Shown here piece after piece: positions 44,621-56,860 of a stretch of DNA of 64,000 nt (position 1 is its first letter; the number at the start of each line of letters is the position of its first letter). The stretch comes from Pezicula radicicola. Its lineage: Eukaryota; Ascomycota; Leotiomycetes; Helotiales; Dermateaceae. The position numbers were made by a program, and so were the translations under genes. The DNA is taken from positions 1,729,694-1,793,693 of the forward strand of contig PDUO01000001.1 in NCBI GenBank assembly GCA_003008705.1. Direction: 5' to 3'. A model generated the notes under the pieces. The model searched no databases and had not been told where the DNA came from. It worked only from the letters and a program-made list of their open reading frames with translations.

Positions 44621-47600
44621 TTAGTCAAAAAATGATTCATCATCAACAAGGCCTGTCTAAGATGAGTATTTGCCATTTTCATCGTGAAACTAATGGTGGC
44701 TTACGTGAATCATCTCTCAGTCTTTGACTACTAGGCTTTTTCTGGCCGAGACCCATTCCCATTCCAAACATACTGCTCTCCCTCCTCTTAGTCTTGTTGA
44801 CTGGAGCTAAGTTTTCAGAACCGTACTGTCTATTGTAGGATGTACCGCTACCATTAAACTGGTCATAAGCTGGGCCTGCAATAGTGGGTGCACGACTTCC
44901 ATATTCAGGACCTGCCATTGTCTCATAAGAAGGCTGCATGGGAGTGAATCCTGTGTCGTAACCAGGTCTTTGTTGGTAATGCTGTGGAGGTGGGAATGGC
45001 GGTGGAGCGTGGGAAGGTGGTTGGAATGACTGCTGCTCGTAAGAAGGTGTGGGAAGGTCTTGGAACTTCTGTCGTCGAGGAGAGCGAATATCTTCTGGAG
45101 ATAGTGGAGGTGCAGTAACAGTGACCTCAACATTGTCGTTGTATTCAGGCTCATTGTCAAAGATGCCGTCATATTGTTGCAGGAATAAAGCAAAAACAGG
45201 AGCTGGGATATTGAGAGTTGGCGAGAAGACGATGCCTACATTGCGTACGGTCATCTTGTTTGTGTCCGCGTGATTGATAATGTTAATCAAGAAACCAGAC
45301 AGATATCTCAGAAGAGCATTGTTTGCTCTTGGTAGTCGGTGGACCAACCCATTCAAGGCGCTAACCTTCTCGTTGACATCGCTCAATTCCGTGACCGCCA
45401 GGAATTCCAGATGTAGTTCCCTGGTAAGTATTGTGCTTGGCAGCTCTCTCAAGTAGAGTTTCAACAGAGAAGCGACTGCGTGAATATCATAATACTGTTC
45501 GTCTGTCACCAAGTTGACATCTCCTTCGTTGTTGAATCTTTCTCGAAGCTGCTTGATTACAACATTGGACCCGCTCAACCTGAAAATTCCTTCTTCTCCG
45601 GCAGCATTTTTCGCATCCAAGTACTCAATGCATCGATAGACCACTGCAGGCAATTCAACTTGAACGTTGACGGGATGATTGTACCGCACAGCTTCTGACA
45701 GCGGAGCTCCAAATGCTGGCCTGATGGGACCATGCTGATCAAACGCCATTTGTGAGAGGCTAGATGTGGGGTCATTGACATCTGCCGACTCATTAGAAAC
45801 ACGAGGTTTTGTTCCAAACCCGAAAAAGCTGCGTTTCTTCTGCTTAATTCTATCTTCGGCAGCCATAGGAGCGAGCATGTTGGATTTGTTTCCCCAAGAC
45901 GTAGAATCTTGGATAATCTGCGCATTTTTGGGAGCTGAGATTGCTTTCGCGGCTTGCGACTTGGGAGGGCGAGCCATTGGGTCTTGTTCGTAGCCTTCAG
46001 TAGGCGGCGATGGCGTGCCATTGTTCTTCACGCGTCGGGGCATATTCCCTTGCTTTGTATTCTCGTAGCTTACTGCACGCATCTCGTCGTTGGAATCGTG
46101 ATGAGGTCGGCCGGGACCGTATTTCTTCTTCTTGGCTTCCATACCATTGATGTGTCCAGAGCCAGCAGAATCGGTGCGTTCATGCTGTCGGCGAGAGGGG
46201 GGCGGTTGTAGTTCTTCGTCCTCCTTATCTTTGAAATCCACCCATTGAAGGAGTGCATCAACCCAGTCGTCACGCTCTTTATCGCTCTCAGCGCATAAAA
46301 CGTGCCTCACAAGGCTCGAAGAATCTTTGCGTTTTGGCTCGAGTATCAAGAAAGCATGACGATACTGGTTGTCAGCATCATCACTGTCCCCACGCGATGG
46401 AGAATGATCTTGAGAAGGTTGCTGCTGCTTCCCAATTTGTGCACGTTGCAGTTTAATCGTGCCGAGATGAGGTCCGCCTGGGGACTCGAAGTATCGGAAC
46501 ACCGGTCCATCCAAGACAAAGAATCGAGCTTTCCAGCCACCAAAGTTCTTTCCTCGCTTTGTCAAGTATCCGTTTTTGAATGGTCTTCCACCCGGGCCTG
46601 TCCTCACGGGACTGTCGCTTATGGAATTCCCATTCACCGTTAAGGTCTCGGCATTAGGCTCCATCGTATTCGTAGATAGATATCTGCACACTTCGAGTGC
46701 TAGATGTTCTTCCATCGGAGTGTTGAGGACCTCGTCAAGGTACTTGTCCAGGGCCAATCTCCGTGCGTCAAGCTTAGCAGGAGCGTGTCCATTAAAAAGG
46801 GATCGCTCTGGTGTCTTTGCTGTAAAAAGAGGGGATTGCTTGAGCACATGATCCAACTGGGCCAAAGAAGACGAATCCTTTTCACATCTCCACAATTCTC
46901 TTCTGTCAGATCTTGAAAATACAGCTAGTGTGAAGACTGGATCTTCGTCAAAGTTCTTCGGAAACATGATACTGGATCTAGATGGCTTTAGGCGAGAAGA
47001 TGCTACCTTGACTTCAATTGATGGTAATGCATTAGGTGGAAGAAGTAGGCCTGGATATTCTTCAGTAACGAAGCCTTTATAGACTCCGTCTAAAGAGTCT
47101 AATGGGCTTTGGGCCTGAAAGCTGCGAGGACTCTCATCTTTGGGGCTTGTACTAGGTGCTTCCTCGGTTCGCTTGGAAATTATCAACGGTTTTGGCGATG
47201 CAAGTTTCAATGGTTCACCTGTTGGTTCTCCAGATGATGAGATTGACATCGGGGTACCAGGGGGCAGTGGGATTGGCTGTCGTGGTGCTCTTGGAGAAAG
47301 AGGAGCAGATGGGAAAGCACCCATACCACGGGGAGACATCGGGGGTGAGTTGAAGGAAGAACCATTCGAGCTGGCCTCACGTGGATTCCTTGGTAAAGCT
47401 GAAGTCATTCCTGGTCTAGGGCTAGTTGGAAGGCCGGGGCTAAGTAAAGGAGGAGAAACAACTCCCGATCCTCGTGCAACACTCGCGCTTAACATGCCAG
47501 CCAGGGAACCAGAATTTTCATCCCCTGCCATTGAGGGAGGTGAGATGTGTACCGCGTGCCGCGGGCTGGCCGGCATGGGATCTACATCCTTGGGTGTTGT

Positions 47601-49370
47601 TGGGCCCGACTTCAGTGTTCCTTTCGAGCTCTTCTTGGAAAGGCTTCTGAGTTCCGCATCTTTCTGGGCAGCAATTTCTCGTTCTCTATCATCCTCTTCT
47701 CTCGTTTTCCTCCTCCCCCTTTCGGTGAAAACGGGGATCTCATCGACTTCTAGAATATCGTCATAATCAGACTCTGATTCTTCGCCTTCTCCTGCCGTTC
47801 GTAGATGAGAGCTGGGCTCGTTCTTCTTTCCAAGATTTAGTGGTGCAGGTGGCGCCTTTCGTGGTGGAGGCGAAAACTTGGGATCTCCTTTGTCAGCAAT
47901 AGGTGAGGCCTCAATAACAGATACTGAAGGTGTTTGCAAAGATGACATGGGGGTTCTTGGTGGTGGAATTGAAGGTGGCGGCCCTTTGGGTGGTGGGTTG
48001 TTGGGCAGACTTCTTGACGGGGGCAGCAAGGCATTGTAAGGCACCTCCCTCGCGACTTCATTTGCTTTTCGCTGTTGTTGGCCAGCCTCAAAGCCTGGCG
48101 CTGGAGCATCGGCGTTGTACTGCTGGAAGGCATGTGCTGTTGGCGAAGGCATTTTATGCTCAGCTTCCACCATGTTAGCCAGTCCTGGCGTTGTAATCAT
48201 GGTGGTTTGGGTAGCAGGAGGAGTTATGGGGTAAGGCGCCAGTGCTACATCGATCGGCGAGGGCGGGTGGTCCTGGTCTGCATCCCTAAGCCCAGCAGAC
48301 ACGATGGCCTCGACATTGCCTGCTTTTGGCGTATCCGCTCTTTTTGGTGGAATTGAAGATACGGATCCCGCGTCTGAGCCTCCACCTTGCGTTGAATCGG
48401 ACGGTGATGGGTTCGAAATCATGCCAAGATTCTCCTTTAGCTTCTTTCTATACCTTTCCTTGTCCTTCAAAGCTCTCTCTAGATCCTTATTAAGACCGAG
48501 AATCATGGCCCGCTGCTTGTCCACCAGGCGCCATAACTGGGAGTTTTGTGCCGCTTGCGATTGCTTTTCCTTCAACAGATACTGGATAACAGCCTCTGAA
48601 GACCCTGCGGCTTGTATCAGATTAGCAATGTCAGGAGAGCCATTTCGGGACTCTGATCTGCCAGGTATGTTGTCTGAAATGGACGAAATGGCAGAGTCAA
48701 TTGAGGACTGTCGCGGTGGTCCCCTTCCCAGCTCTGTGCGGTGCGGAGCTGTTGTTGGCATGGCTGATGCAATCGTCAACGGGCCTCCTGAGGGCTTCGA
48801 GTTCAGAACAGAATCGGAGATGCTTCGTGAGGTGGCATTCGAGTCGTAAAAGGGGCGTGCAAATCTACTGAGAGTGAGCAAAACCAAACTTTCATGGCCA
48901 GTATTCTTTACCTTGTGTTGATGGTTGATGGTATAGACTCCGTTGAAGAGTCTTCGGATCGATAGAAGCTCTTCTCTGAAGCAAGCAGGTCGTCCAGACG
49001 CTCTTTAGATGGGCGTTGCTCCTCAGGACTTTGCGTGATTCCCTTGGGAGTGTATGTGTGAATCGTGTGATCGACAGCTGTTCTTGAGAAGGTGCTTCGT
49101 GTGGGAGTAACACTGGATGGGGGAGAAACAACTGCAGAGTTGCTGGATTGTTGTAGAGGACTAGGTGCAGCCTTGCGCTGAGACCTAAAAGTTTCCTGTG
49201 AGTGCACGTTACGCGGCGACAAGACACAAGAATAGAAGGTGAAGCTCCACGCACCGATGATGAGAGTCTCCAAGAGGTAAGGAATTGTTTGGAGAGTATT
49301 GCTGTGTCTTGCGTCCTATTGTGGGGCCATCTTGAGGGAAGAAATCCAGCTGGGGCAAATGCTGCGACAT
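44621..49370 (-). CDS. bem3: PX-PH-RhoGAP protein, Bem3-type GTPase-activating protein
   Basis: Modelled exons: 49255-49370, 48912-49184, 44705-48867 and 44621-44652; phases join exactly to about 1527 residues. The last 32-nt exon (GTAAGC...GACAG) gives an acidic end D-D-E-S-F-F-D; ignoring it, the frame stops at 44679. After a long Ser/Pro-rich region with a short coiled coil (K-D-L-E-R-A-L-K-D-K-E-R-Y-R-K-K), the protein carries a PX domain (about 745-880), a PH domain (about 895-1010; G-Y-L-T-K-R-G ... W-V-D-A-L-L) and a RhoGAP domain (about 1180-1370) with the arginine finger in G-I-F-R-L-S-G-S and the helix N-V-G-I-V-F-S-P-T-L. This order defines Bem3, which stimulates GTP hydrolysis by Cdc42 at the plasma membrane during polarised growth. 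The N-terminus is uncertain (see findings). Confidence 0.88.
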
Positions 49371-49447
49371 TGCCCTCTGGTATGAGACTGAACTCCGCTA
49401 TGCACAGGAGGATGAATAGCTTCGGCAGCAATTGGTCGACTGTCCAT
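49316..49447 (-). promoter_or_regulatory. Overlapping upstream reading frame in the RhoGAP 5' region
   Basis: The first ATG on the 5' side (49447) opens a 43-codon frame (M-D-S-R-P-I-A-A-E-A-I-H ...) that ends at 49316. It overlaps, in another phase, the start ATG at 49370 used for the RhoGAP model. It could be a translation-limiting uORF, or the true N-terminal coding frame separated by a one-base indel from the main frame. Confidence 0.35.
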
Positions 49448-49499
49448 TCGTGAGAGAAGGCTCGCCAATGGTGAAGGTGACCTGGAGCCGCCTGACGCT

Positions 49500-52400
49500 G
49501 GATGCTGGGTTGAGAGTTTCGAAGTGCCTGGTGTACCCTGATTGACGTCGCACGTTCACAGGAGGACGTTCAGGCGATGATCTCGAACGCGGAGCGAGCG
49601 TTGCAATAGGAGGACCCGGACCAGGGTGTTCTCTACTGCGCTGTGGGCGCGAGGAGTGTAAAGAGCGTTTGACAGCGTGCGGTGCAGAAGGGTGCAGTGC
49701 AGCGTGCAGTAATTATTAAGGATTAAGAAAAATATAGGACCAGTTAGAGACCCTCACGTCAGCGCCCGCAGCAGGAAGAGGAGCAGATAGCAGATGGATG
49801 GAGGGAGGGAGAGCAAGAAAGTCTGGTAAGAAAGATGAGAGGTGCAATGTGACTAAAAGACGGGCCAGGGCCCATATCCCAAATCTGTCAACGACAGGGT
49901 GGCTGAGAGAGGGATAGCGCAGACGTCGCTAGACTGTATGTATGTTTGATGAAGCCTTCTGCGGGAGAAGGCTGGAAGGTAGAAAGCTGGAAAGTTATTC
50001 TTGTTACTTATTCTGACCGTATTGTGGAGGCAAAAAGGACGATTCCGTGTCTCCTTCCAGTGTGCCTGTTAATAATCAGTGGCTTGACGTTGGGCAGAGG
50101 CATTTGTGATTGGGTGTGTTTTCAACGGGATACTGTTCACTGTTTCCTTTGCCGCGAGTGTGAACACTAACCTCGAAGTGCATGCCCGTCTTCCAGGCTA
50201 TCTGCAGCTGCAAGGTACGCTGGAAAGTGTCACCAATAGTGCCACACAGCAGAGCAGAGCTGCAGAGCCGAAAGCCCAGGGAGCCACCTACGAAGTACAG
50301 GTACATCATTTTAAGTTCTACGGAGTCGTCGACAGGGTCTGATTGGCATTGATGGGAGATTCTCAATTCTGGAGACGAGCGCAACGACCGGTCCATGAAC
50401 CCCTTTTTCAGGTGCATACTTCGGACAGCAGAAATAACATCGTACTGTGCCTGATAATGAGCAAGTCAGGACTGAGCACTCAGACTCAGGATACGAACTT
50501 TCGACGATCCTACAGTCGATACCAACAATGGCGCAAGCCTCATGGAGATTATATCACGGGTGAGATGGAAGATAATTTCGGCGCAGACATTGATATCGGA
50601 CCGTGCCTTTAAAATAAGACATACACAATTAAACAATTTTAAACATACTGCACAGTAGCGTACAGTGCCGGTACGGTAACATAGCCCGCATATCAATAAT
50701 TAGCAAAGCTCTGGACTCGTTCAGGGGTTCAGATTAAGCTCATCTGTGGCACACTGGCACTCATCCACCCCCTCCATACATCGCCGCACCTGTGCTGTAT
50801 AGATCATGGGGTAAAGATACTCCGTAAAAGGACGGAGCAGATGCAGAGGCAAAATCCTAATTCTAATCCTAATCCTAACGGATGAAACAATGTTTCTCGA
50901 GCCTTCTCATCCCCAAGTCAGACTGGTCACAGATCCAACGGTTACAACAGTCTCAGAAGACTCGCAGACTCAGCTCATGACTTGGAGTTGTTGTCCAGGT
51001 CCCGTCGGACTTGCAAGTAACCGGTGACATCTTCAAGGGCCAAAGCCTCTCTCTGGCCCTTTCATGCGACCAACAGCATCATCCCATATTAGAGTAATCG
51101 GCCTCGCCCTCTTCCTTCCCTCCCCCCCCCTCCAAGGACTGTACTTTAATTTCGCAAATAATGAAAACATGCAAATCCAAGAGGAACTCAATCCGAGCGA
51201 GCGCTTGGAGAGGGAAAGCATTGTTTTCGGCCCCAGGCAACCCGACAAGCTAATGAGAAAAGTTCTCAGTTCTGAGCAAGCCACACCACAGAAGCTACTT
51301 TACGCCTCCAGTTCTTACCACGCTTGCTTACCGTTCCGTTATGACTTGATGATGTCTTTTTGACGTGTCAAAGTCAAGAAACGAAACGAAACAAAATCCT
51401 GCGTTATGAATTCGCTTGAACCAAGACGTAACCGTTTTTCTTCGAGAGCAGACGAAGAAGACGTAGAAGACGTAGCTATTCCGTAAAGCATGAAGCAGCT
51501 CAAGAGAGTGACGCTCGCTTCTCACAAGACTAGGTATTATACCAGTTGTACCAGTCCTGTCCAGTCTGGTTGTTACGTTGTCTACCACACGACAGCGACA
51601 ATTCTGATGAACCATGAACCGCCCTCGGGCCTTGCGCCTCCCTTCCACCTACCTCCCTTCGGCCTGGGCTTGAAATAGGGCCTGACTTACTAACTGACCT
51701 AAGCAACGAGCCGTCGATGGTCACGCCGACATTGCTTTAAAAGCAAAAGCGAGGCATTGGCTGACAGCGGGTCAATGCAACTACGCAGGTCCTGGCAGAT
51801 GCCGCATCAAGAAAGACGGTGTGAAAAGGATGCATGCTACCAGGGACTCGATTTCTCGCAGAAACTCCATTTGACCTTTTTCGGCCATCAACCTTTCACC
51901 CCCAGGATCTCGATATTATTCAGGTACACGAAACAAGATCTGACCCAAACCAGAGGCCGTCTGACTGCAGAATCTGCGGCTGCCACAGAACCGAGAGAAG
52001 GACCCCTATGATTATTCCGCGCCGCCGCCCGCCTCCGCGGAACACCAAACGAGCAGAGCAGAGCAGGTAAATAATAAATAACAGCCACAGGAAAGGGCTT
52101 GAAAGGGCTTGAAAGGCCGGATAAATGATCGAGAGGGTTTTCGCCTGAATCGTCAAGCTTCAGGAACTCAAATAATTCAGATTGGGCCAAGAGGTCGCGT
52201 GAACTTGATCTTCCCGACCTGAAACGCTCTTGCAGTGATTGTAGCCTGTCGATAGCATATCGATACCGTACCATTCCCCCACAAATGTCCTTCATACAAG
52301 TCGCGAGATATAATAGCGCCAGCGTCAACACACCCTCTTCTATATCCAATGTATTCCGTCCAACCCCCCGACCAATCACAGCACTCGCATCTTGACCACC

Positions 52401-53830
52401 ACCTTCACAGACCAATTCAGCTCACCTCACCTTTCACTTGTACTAGGTAATCAATCATCCATACCCGGAATAGCCTCTTCTACCAAAACTCTGACTCGCC
52501 ACCACAACTTCGCCTGCATAGGTATGAAGCAGACCGCATTGTTTTTCTTCCTCCAGCAAAAGTCAAAATGGGGTAAAAAGTGTCAAAAGTGTCAAAAGGT
52601 ACGAGTCGGTCCGTATCATTCGTGATAATCCGAACCAAAAAAAAATCACGACCCTCCTCGGGATAACCAATCACGCTGACGAAGACCTTCTTCGCCCCCA
52701 AGTTTGTTGGACACACACGTAACTGAGACATACATTCACATGTAAGGTAAGTACGGTTGCAGCACAGAACAGCACAATACAACACAGGGAAATCATCCCT
52801 CCATCAAAACATCGCAACGTGGCTCGCAAAATGCATCTCTTTACACCTTCACATCAACCCACGGATTCGTGTCAAAGTCTGACCCAAAGATCTCACCCAC
52901 ACCACTGTACGAGAAAAAAACCCAATGACAAACCAAGTCTCCCATAGGATCCAAATCCCAGAACCACTGGTGTGTGTACAACGGGAAAGCTTCATGGAGC
53001 CTCACCTCATCACACCTCATCACATTCCATACCCATCAAACCTAACGGGACAGGAGCGGGGACCGATCCAGGCCAACACCCACCATATTTCAAAGCTACC
53101 TCGTTGGTTCCTTCCGCCTCCACACTCAACAACTTCTTTGTCTTCCCACCCACTCTTCCTTCATTTACAAACTCACTGCATCACAGATGCAAAGTCCCGT
53201 GATCTTGCCCCAAAGCAACTATCCGTACTCGTACTATCCGCATCACACATGTGCACCGTTCACGAGTATGTTCTTCCACCAGTTCACAAGATGAAGGATC
53301 ATCGGATAAGTACATAGTACATATTACATCTTCGATCTGGATACTTACATTCTGGGTACCTACATGAGATACTCCCGTCCCGAGGTAAATCCCAAGACAA
53401 GAAATTAGTGTTATCACTGTGACTATCCGATCCGGGGAACCTAGAACTTGGTACTTGGAGCGAGGTGTTCGTGAGCACGTGAGTCAGTATGTGATATTTC
53501 TCTACTTACCTACCTTGGTAAGGATAAGCACAGCTACAATACTGTAAGACCCACTGGCCACGCTTCCATAGAATGCATGCATGTGGAGCGAGAACCTGAA
53601 CAGCCTCTCTTCATTTAGAAACCGGGAATACAAACAAAGCCACCCGACTGAGCCTCTAGAAATCAGCTTATGCTTATGCTTATGACACGACAACTGCAAA
53701 GCCACTTGGCAAAACTTAGGTAGCATGGAATAGAAACGTAATTCTTCACCCACTCGTGAATATCCCAGAAGTTGTGACACTTGTGGTACGAAGTGAAGTC
53801 AGCTCATTCCCCGTGGATAGCCTATGGGGG
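49500..53830. other. Gene-poor intergenic region
   Basis: About 4.3 kb has only short open frames. It contains a CTAATC short repeat near 50855-50880, a C8 run near 51123, and a TTATGC triple repeat near 53670. The part nearest 49500-49700 is probably promoter/leader of the RhoGAP gene. No RNA gene is recognised. Confidence 0.5.
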
Positions 53831-55502
53831 AGAAACATGTCAATACTGATTGCAAATAACAAAATAAGATAGATGTAACGATGTGAGAAGACTTGCATTA
53901 GGATCTAATTCGATCAGAATAGGAGTAACATCGGCGCTGCCTAAAAGCACATGTCCAACTTAGCATTTTACCCTCTCAAAAGATAAGACTTTTAAGTATT
54001 ATAAGCTATTAGATAAGGGGAGAATATATTAGCGAATATATGGATCGGAAGTTAATAGACAATTACTTAATTTCTATAGGTAGGAAAATAAGACTATATA
54101 TACACAAAAGAAAGTACTAAATTATACACGAACAGCTTGTATAACATCAAAGAAACAATCTAAATATATAAGAAACATTTAGAAACCAACTACTAGAATA
54201 ATAATATTAGGCCATCTATAGCATAAACTAAATATAGGTACGATTTATAGTTTCTGAAATGGATTGCAATACTGCTATATTTGGCAACATAAGCTCTAGG
54301 GTCCTTATACATATAAGGTTGATTTATAATACTTTAATACAGTGATCTGTCAATAAGGTTTCATTTAGTATATGATTTATTTAGAGATCTCTATTTGATA
54401 GGCTAACTACTACTCACCGAGATACATCCTATGTATAAGGCCGTCTAGAAGCCCACTGAGGAAATTCAATTCCCAAAGCAGTGTACTTATCTTTGTACAC
54501 TCATTGCCGCAATATACCCTAACCATTAATAATAAAAAAGATATTTCCACCCAAGGAAATTAAATAGAGTTGAAAATTCGCAAATATAGCCCATAGGTAC
54601 TTATACTTGTACCTGTACCTTCTCAGCTGGGATAGTACATAGATACCTCCCACTATGAAATGATAGTAAATTTTGCGTGCCAGTCACTTGGTTATTTAAA
54701 ACCAAACCAAACGAAACCAGCATGATAGAATAAGTATCCTACCTTCTTTAATACTTAAATGCCTACCTAGTACTTAAGATACTAAAAATTCCTCCTATAA
54801 AGCTTCGTATTCTAGGATTAGTTAAGCCCATATCTACAATATGGGTATAACTCATTAAAAGTAGATTAGTAGATCAAACGACTTGTATTTTATCAACTCT
54901 AATTTGAAGCTTCAAGAAGTGGTGCTTCATGATTAGACAATAGTATTATATTAGCAATCATATGATTTTCATGAGATGAGTGGAATTGTGGTGGATTAGA
55001 CTACAGTGGGGACTAGAAAGAAAAGGCCTTACTTACAATAAGTGAACAACTGTCTGCTTCTCGTTTTGTCTTTTTCTTTTTCTTTTTCCCTAATAAGGAA
55101 TAAAGCCAAGGAAATTTGCAAAGAACCCGACCAGACCATTAATTTAAGCGATCGGCTGTAACTTTACATTAAACCAACTAAGATATTATACAATAAGGTA
55201 CAGTAACATTAGAGAGAATCAAGTAAAATACAAAGAACTTGTATTACCAATAAATTACGTACTATCGCATAGGATATATCCTTAATATTAGCTTTATATT
55301 CGATCCTTTTTCTGATTTGTAAGATCTAAATCAATTCGCCCTATTCTGTAACCAAGGCCACGCAAGCCTCATATATTACAAATCACCCATTTTTGTATGG
55401 TATTCAGGATGAATTCGATGCCTCTCATTCAATATATATAGCCTACTGCTTGACCTCGTATTCAGAGGGCAAGTACTCAAAAATTCACTCTTTATATATA
55501 TA
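53831..55502. other. AT-rich block, left flank of the mariner element
   Basis: Very AT-rich DNA with stop codons in every frame, no gene and no recognised element. It looks like old repeat DNA altered by RIP. Confidence 0.5.
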
Positions 55503-55504
55503 TA

Positions 55505-56858
55505 CAGTGGGTGGACAAAAGTCTGTCGTGCTCTTTTTTTAAGCGAACCTATTATAATTATATTTTCTCTATAATAGCTATAACTTCTTCAATTTAGAAG
55601 CAATTAAAAAACCGATAGTTTCATTTGAAAGAGAAGCTTCTAATTGACAATATATAAACTTAGTACTTTGTATACTAGCCTTCCGCAGCTACAATTACAT
55701 CAACTCTCTTCTGTATACCAGATGCAAGCTTATTTAACATCTCTTCTTCTAATAACTCCTAAGCCTCTTATACTGCCTCAATTAATAAAGCCTTTGTAGC
55801 ATCATTATCCTTTATAGTTACTAACTCAGGATATAACTCAATAATCTTTGCCTTTAGTATCTTCTATAGGTTTTCGATAGGGTTTAAGTTAGGAGAATAG
55901 GGAGGATGATCCACTAACTTAATACCTATTTTAGTAAACCAATCCCTTATAATATATACCTTATGTATCGGGGTATTATCCTGTATAAAGATGCTATCGA
56001 AATCGAGTATTGTCGGAAGGTATTCCTTAATAACTTTAAGATATCTCTAAGCTATAACCCCCCCCCCTAGTACTAGTAGTATCTCCCTTCATTACTACTA
56101 AGTCAGACCTTATCCCAAAGCTAAAACAAGCCTAGAACATAGTAGTCTTTCCTTTCGTAGGTTCGCCCTGTACTACCCAAGTTTCAAGAGCTTGGCCTAT
56201 ATAGTTAGTTAGTAATTAACTTTATAAATAGATATATAATTTACCTCTTTCTCTGTAAACAAAGTCCTATTTCCCTCCCTTTCCCCTCTTAATTGAGTAC
56301 TCATCAGACTATCTCCACCTCTTCTAAAAGACAAGAGGTATTCCATCATACTTCAAAGCCTATACTAGCCTAGTAGTAGCTCTCTCCTCTGTTAGGAGTG
56401 GCCTTTTCTTGTACCTCCACTTCTGTATACCTAATTTCTTCAAAAATCGATATACAGTCTTCTTTTTGACTTTAGGGTAGACAGTTGCAACTAATTGAGC
56501 TACTGTAATCTTAGGATCTACTGCGATTGTTCGAAATATCATCCTCTGCGCCCTTATTGTAAGTTTAGAAGGCCTGCCTATCCGTGGTTGTAAGATACTA
56601 GAGGTCTGGTTCGGAGTATTTTCGAAGATTTTTCGATATATGTCTAGCCGGAGGTTTTCCTGCTGCCCAATTGCAGGATATGATATACTATAGTTCCGCG
56701 CACCTACTATTCGATTGCGTGTACCAGGGGAGACCTCTCCTAAGGCAGGGCGGGCTGTATTGGGTGGTCTAGGCATTTTGTTGTAGAGAGTAGGGTGGGG
56801 GGGAATTCTGTATTTCGGGTGTTTCGTAAAAACCGGACAAACTTTTGTCCACCTACTG
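55505..56858 (-). mobile_element. Tc1/mariner transposon, complete but inactivated
   Basis: The element has imperfect terminal inverted repeats of about 24 bp: CAGTGGGTGGACAAAAGTCT at 55505 and CAGTAGGTGGACAAAAGTTT on the opposite strand ending at 56858. TA dinucleotides flank it at 55503-55504 and 56859-56860, the target duplication of Tc1/mariner insertion. Total length is 1354 bp with one minus-strand transposase reading region. Both ends are intact, so the ends could in principle be acted on by a related transposase. The encoded one is dead. Confidence 0.9.
55660..56776 (-). pseudogene. Tc1-family transposase, RIP-mutated
   Basis: From the ATG at 56774-56776 the frame encodes an N-terminal helix-turn-helix (G-R-P-S-K-L-T-I-R-A-Q-R, then T-V-A-Q-L-V-A-T-V, then K-T-V-Y-R-F-L-K-K-L-G-I) typical of Tc1 transposases. 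A second DNA-binding segment ends in K-R-P-L-L-T. The DDE catalytic region follows: F-I-Q-D-N-T-P-I-H-K with the second Asp, then D-H-P-P-Y-S-P-N-L-N-P-I-E-N with the final acidic residue. The frame is broken by several TAG/TAA codons at positions where Trp (TGG) or Gln (CAA) is expected, for example after P-I-E-N-L and after A-A-E-G, and by an indel at the G/C run near 56060-56070. G-to-A (C-to-T) changes making stops are the classic RIP signature. Confidence 0.88.
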
Positions 56859-56860
56859 TA

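Noticed and set aside
47140..47766. 208-codon plus-strand frame opposite the RhoGAP gene
   Set aside because: It is an antisense shadow of the Ser/Pro-rich coding region, without motif or independent start context.
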